This document shows, one piece after another, positions 61,148-64,000 of a DNA stretch of 64,000 nucleotides. Position numbers and translations under genes: made by a program. Each line of letters begins with the position of its first letter. Position 1 is the first letter of the stretch. The stretch comes from Rhodobacteraceae bacterium Alg238-R152 (GTDB taxonomy: Bacteria > Pseudomonadota > Alphaproteobacteria > Rhodobacterales > Rhodobacteraceae), in NCBI GenBank assembly GCA_900537125.1, contig UNRJ01000002.1, positions 124,001 through 188,000 of the forward strand. The letters are read 5' to 3'. The notes under the pieces were generated by a model, which was given only the letters and a program-made list of their open reading frames with translations, was not told where the DNA came from and searched no databases.

Positions 61148-63412
61148 ATGCCTATGCCAAGCAAAGAGGAAGTCCTTGAATGGATTTCCGAGAACCCGAC
61201 CCTCACCTCCAAACGTGACATCGCCAAAGCTTTTGGCATCAAAGGTGCTGCGCGTATTGATCTGAAGCGCCTTCTGAAAGAGCTGGAGGCCGAAGGCCAT
61301 CTGCAAAAGCGGCACAAGATATATCGTGATCCAGAAAGTCTACCACCTGTCACGGTTCTGCAAATTCTAGAAGCAGATGCGGATGGCGATCTGTTTGCCC
61401 GCCCGCTGGAATGGCACGGCGAAGGCGCGGAGCCTAAAATCCACGTGATCCCACGCGCTTCTGATCCGGCACTTGGTGCGGGTGACCGCATTTTGGGCCG
61501 TCTGACCAAACTGGATGAGGGCGACATTCAATATGAAGCCCGCCTGATCCGCCGTATTGGTGCCAACCCACAACGTGTCTTGGGCATGTTCCGCAAAACC
61601 GCCGAGGGCGGCCGCATTCTGCCAATTGATAAAGGTGACGGCAAAGAATGGTCGGTGCCGTCTGATCAAACCCATGGTGCCAAAGACGGCGAGCTGGTCG
61701 AGGCCGAGCAATCCGGCCCCAAAGGCCGCCTTGGTTTGCCCCGCGCCCGCATTGTGGCCCGCATTGGTGACCCCACTGCGCCCAAGGCTGTAAGCCTGAT
61801 TGCGATCCACCAACATGGTATCCCGGATACCTTCCCGGATGAGGTGGTATCAGAGTCTGATAAGGCCAAACCCGCACCACTTGGTGCGCGTGAAGACCTA
61901 CGCGACATGCCGTTTGTCACCATCGATCCAGCGGATGCGCGCGACCATGATGACGCTTGCTGGGCCCATGCGGATGATGATCCCAAAAACAAAGATGGCC
62001 ATGTGCTCTGGATTGCCATTGCGGACGTGGCGCACTACGTGACATCCAACACCGCGCTGGATCGCGAGGCCCGCAAACGTGGCAATTCCAGCTATTTCCC
62101 AGACCGTGTGGTGCCAATGCTGCCTGATCGCCTATCTGGTGATCTGTGCTCCTTGCACGAAGGTGTGCCGCGCGCCGTGCTCGCTCTGCGCATTCAGATC
62201 GACCGCCACGGCAAAAAGATTGCCCACCGATTCACCCGCGCCATGATCCGCTCGGTGGCCTCGCTGAACTACGGCGAGGTGCAGCAGGCGCAAGACGGCC
62301 AGCCCAACGAACGCTGCGTGCCTCTGATGGATGAGATCATCACGCCGCTCTATGCTGCATATGAGGCTCTAACAAGGGCGAAGGCTGAGCGTCAGCCGCT
62401 GGCTCTGGACTTGCCGGAACGCAAAATTGAGCTGTCTGAGGCGGGTGAAGTGACCTCTGTCAACTTCCGCGATCGGTTTGATGCGCACAAGCTTGTCGAA
62501 GAGTTTATGGTGCTCTCCAACGTCTGCGCCGCCGAAACGCTGATTGCCAAGAAATCCCCGTTGCTGTTCCGCGTGCATGAAGAACCCAGCCCAGAGAAAC
62601 TCAACGCCTTGCGGGAGACTGCGCAGGCCGCTGGCCTGACATTGGCCAAAGGTCAGGTGCTGCAAACCCGGCACCTGAACCAATTGTTGGATGCTGCCTC
62701 TGGCACCGAGCAGGCGGAGTTGATCAACATCTCCACCCTGCGCTCGATGACGCAGGCTTATTACGCGCCATCCAACTTTGGCCACTTCGGCCTGGCGTTG
62801 CGGGCTTATGCGCACTTTACCTCGCCTATCCGCCGCTATGCCGACCTGATCGTGCATCGCGCTTTGATTTCCGCGCACGGTTGGGGCGACGACGGTCTCA
62901 CACCTGAAGCCACGGAAGTTCTGGAAAAAACCGCCACGCATATCTCCGACACCGAGCGTCGCTCGATGCTGGCGGAACGTGACACCACGGACCGGTATCT
63001 CGCGGCCTATATGTCCGAACGCATCGGCAATGAGTTCACCGGCCGTATCAGCGGCATCGCCCGCTTTGGGGTGTTTGTAAAACTGGATGAAACCGGTGCC
63101 GATGGCCTGATCCCCATGCGCGAGTTAGGGCGGGAATACTTCCACTTTGACGCGGAGACCAATACGCTTTTGGGCTCTGATACAGGCATAGTGATTGGCT
63201 TGGGCCAACGGGTGACAGCGCGCTTGAAAGAGGCGACTGCGGTCACCGGCGGCATCGCGCTGGAATTGATCTCGCTGGATGGTGAGCTTGTGAAACGCGC
63301 TGGCCGTGGTGGCAAAGGGCGGGGCCGAGGCGGCCCCACCCGGCGCAAGGCCACCAAAGCCAAGCACAAGGCGGCCAAGACCAAACGCAAGGTCACTCGG
63401 CAGCGACGCTAA
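61148..63412 (+). CDS. rnr: Ribonuclease R
   Basis: Processive 3'-5' exoribonuclease of the RNB family, active on structured RNA. The 754-residue protein has an N-terminal winged-helix, cold-shock domains, the RNB domain with VTIDPADARDHDDACWA (metal-binding Asp cluster) and FTSPIRRYADLIVHRAL, an S1 domain (FTGRISGIARFGVFVKLDETG), and a Lys/Arg-rich tail (GRGGKGRGRGGPTRRK). Start taken at the ATG at 61148; 61154 is an alternative. The last 20 bases overlap the convergent GST gene. Confidence 0.94.
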   Translation: MPMPSKEEVLEWISENPTLTSKRDIAKAFGIKGAARIDLKRLLKELEAEGHLQKRHKIYRDPESLPPVTVLQILEADADGDLFARPLEWHGEGAEPKIHVIPRASDPALGAGDRILGRLTKLDEGDIQYEARLIRRIGANPQRVLGMFRKTAEGGRILPIDKGDGKEWSVPSDQTHGAKDGELVEAEQSGPKGRLGLPRARIVARIGDPTAPKAVSLIAIHQHGIPDTFPDEVVSESDKAKPAPLGAREDLRDMPFVTIDPADARDHDDACWAHADDDPKNKDGHVLWIAIADVAHYVTSNTALDREARKRGNSSYFPDRVVPMLPDRLSGDLCSLHEGVPRAVLALRIQIDRHGKKIAHRFTRAMIRSVASLNYGEVQQAQDGQPNERCVPLMDEIITPLYAAYEALTRAKAERQPLALDLPERKIELSEAGEVTSVNFRDRFDAHKLVEEFMVLSNVCAAETLIAKKSPLLFRVHEEPSPEKLNALRETAQAAGLTLAKGQVLQTRHLNQLLDAASGTEQAELINISTLRSMTQAYYAPSNFGHFGLALRAYAHFTSPIRRYADLIVHRALISAHGWGDDGLTPEATEVLEKTATHISDTERRSMLAERDTTDRYLAAYMSERIGNEFTGRISGIARFGVFVKLDETGADGLIPMRELGREYFHFDAETNTLLGSDTGIVIGLGQRVTARLKEATAVTGGIALELISLDGELVKRAGRGGKGRGRGGPTRRKATKAKHKAAKTKRKVTRQRR

Positions 63413-64000
63413 ATCCCTGCATAACTTTGCCAGCGTCCGGATAGATCGCGTCCCGCACCCGCGCCACATAAGGTGCCAAGACGGGCCGCGCTTCGGTTGC
63501 TTTACGTAGGTCGGTGGCAACAGGTAGCGTCAGGATCATGTCCAAGACCGGTGCCACCGCCGCATCCGCTGCTGTTGGCGTGTCACCAAACAAAAACGGC
63601 TTTCCGTCCAATGTGGACTCGATCACCTCAAGATCCTTGTCAAACCGCGCTTGCCGATCTTCTGGCGAGAACTGCGCAATGCCTTCGGACATCAACCCTG
63701 CTCGCACATGGCCGCGCGCTTCCTCTGCGGCCTGATCGCGCATTGGCTCAGGAACCGCGCCAAAGAAGGCTTCTTTCATCACCGCCCAGCAATCGTCATT
63801 GAGCCAGCGGTCATGCACCAATCCAAGCCGAAGGCTCTCTTCCACCGTGCGAATCAATGCATGGGTGGCGGCTTTCTCATTGCGGTTCAAACCGGGCATG
63901 AAATCCGCGCCATTCGACTCCAAATAGGCCTGAATGTTGTGGCTGTCTGGGATCATGGTGTCCCCAACCCGCGCCACTGGCACTTTGCCCAGCGGCAAGG
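63393..64000 (-). CDS. Glutathione S-transferase family protein, N-terminus beyond the window
   Basis: At least 202 residues of a GST-fold protein. The visible part begins within the thioredoxin-like domain (LGKVPVARV, DSHNIQAYLES) and includes a helical domain with FLFGDTPTAADAAVAPVLD. The first strand and helix, with the catalytic residue, lie past the right edge, so the true start cannot be set. Convergent with rnr, overlapping by 20 bases. Confidence 0.85.
   Translation of the reverse strand, partial: LPLGKVPVARVGDTMIPDSHNIQAYLESNGADFMPGLNRNEKAATHALIRTVEESLRLGLVHDRWLNDDCWAVMKEAFFGAVPEPMRDQAAEEARGHVRAGLMSEGIAQFSPEDRQARFDKDLEVIESTLDGKPFLFGDTPTAADAAVAPVLDMILTLPVATDLRKATEARPVLAPYVARVRDAIYPDAGKVMQGFSVAAE

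Overview
The window reads as a contiguous chromosomal piece of a Roseobacter-group (Rhodobacteraceae, Alphaproteobacteria) bacterium. The basis is its moderately high G+C content, the gene types present (C4-pathway hemA, a petAB order with a GTG-started Rieske gene, a soluble NAD-linked formate dehydrogenase operon, abundant glutathione S-transferases, choice-of-anchor/Hint proteins), and a cd1-type denitrification island. No rRNA, CRISPR array, insertion sequence or phage region was found. One tRNA (Lys-UUU) is present.

Layout. 1-2.0 kb: bc1 complex genes petB and petA on the minus strand. 2.2-8.1 kb: a LysR regulator and an NAD-dependent formate dehydrogenase operon (fused gamma/beta subunit, a VOC protein, alpha subunit) closed by a perfect 19-bp terminator hairpin. 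8.1-13.9 kb: minus-strand housekeeping genes (two GSTs, a PaiB-like protein, mtaB, dapF, a metallophosphoesterase, a ClpP paralogue) and tRNA-Lys. 14-18 kb: serine biosynthesis, with serC-serA divergent from serB. 19-22 kb: two tandem membrane-anchored proteins of the CDP-glycerol glycerophosphotransferase type. 22-27.4 kb: accessory and housekeeping genes, including a YafY/WYL regulator with a strong candidate operator, and rlmN.

27.5-48.9 kb is the denitrification island. A Crp/Fnr (DNR-like) regulator precedes nirS, a NirT-type multihaem protein fused to a second haem domain, a cupredoxin, and nirE-C-F-DL-G-H-J-N followed by a CbiX-type chelatase. On the opposite strand lie a DUF2478-like protein, hemA, two small membrane proteins and norFEDQBC. 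Together these genes reduce nitrite to NO (NirS) and NO to N2O (NorCB), make haem d1 from uroporphyrinogen III (NirE, a chelatase, NirDL/G/H, NirJ, NirF, NirN) and raise tetrapyrrole supply (HemA). Perfect TTGAC-N4-GTCAA boxes lie upstream of nirS and of the two small membrane genes, with one-mismatch versions upstream of norC and hemA, so the island looks like one Fnr/Dnr regulon. Hairpins after nirS, after nirT and between norQ and norD probably set unequal expression within the transcripts.

49-64 kb: a holin-like membrane protein, a LOG-family protein, a threonine/serine dehydratase, dapD and dapE, a prokaryotic ionotropic-glutamate-receptor-like protein, a cluster of three Hint-domain proteins (two with choice-of-anchor-type N-termini), a DUF2064 protein, RNase R and a GST cut off by the window end.

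The least described content is the NirT fusion, the chelatase closing the nir operon, the active/degenerate glycerophosphotransferase pair, the Hint cluster with mixed intact and degenerate catalytic residues, and the receptor-channel protein with a degenerate pore filter.
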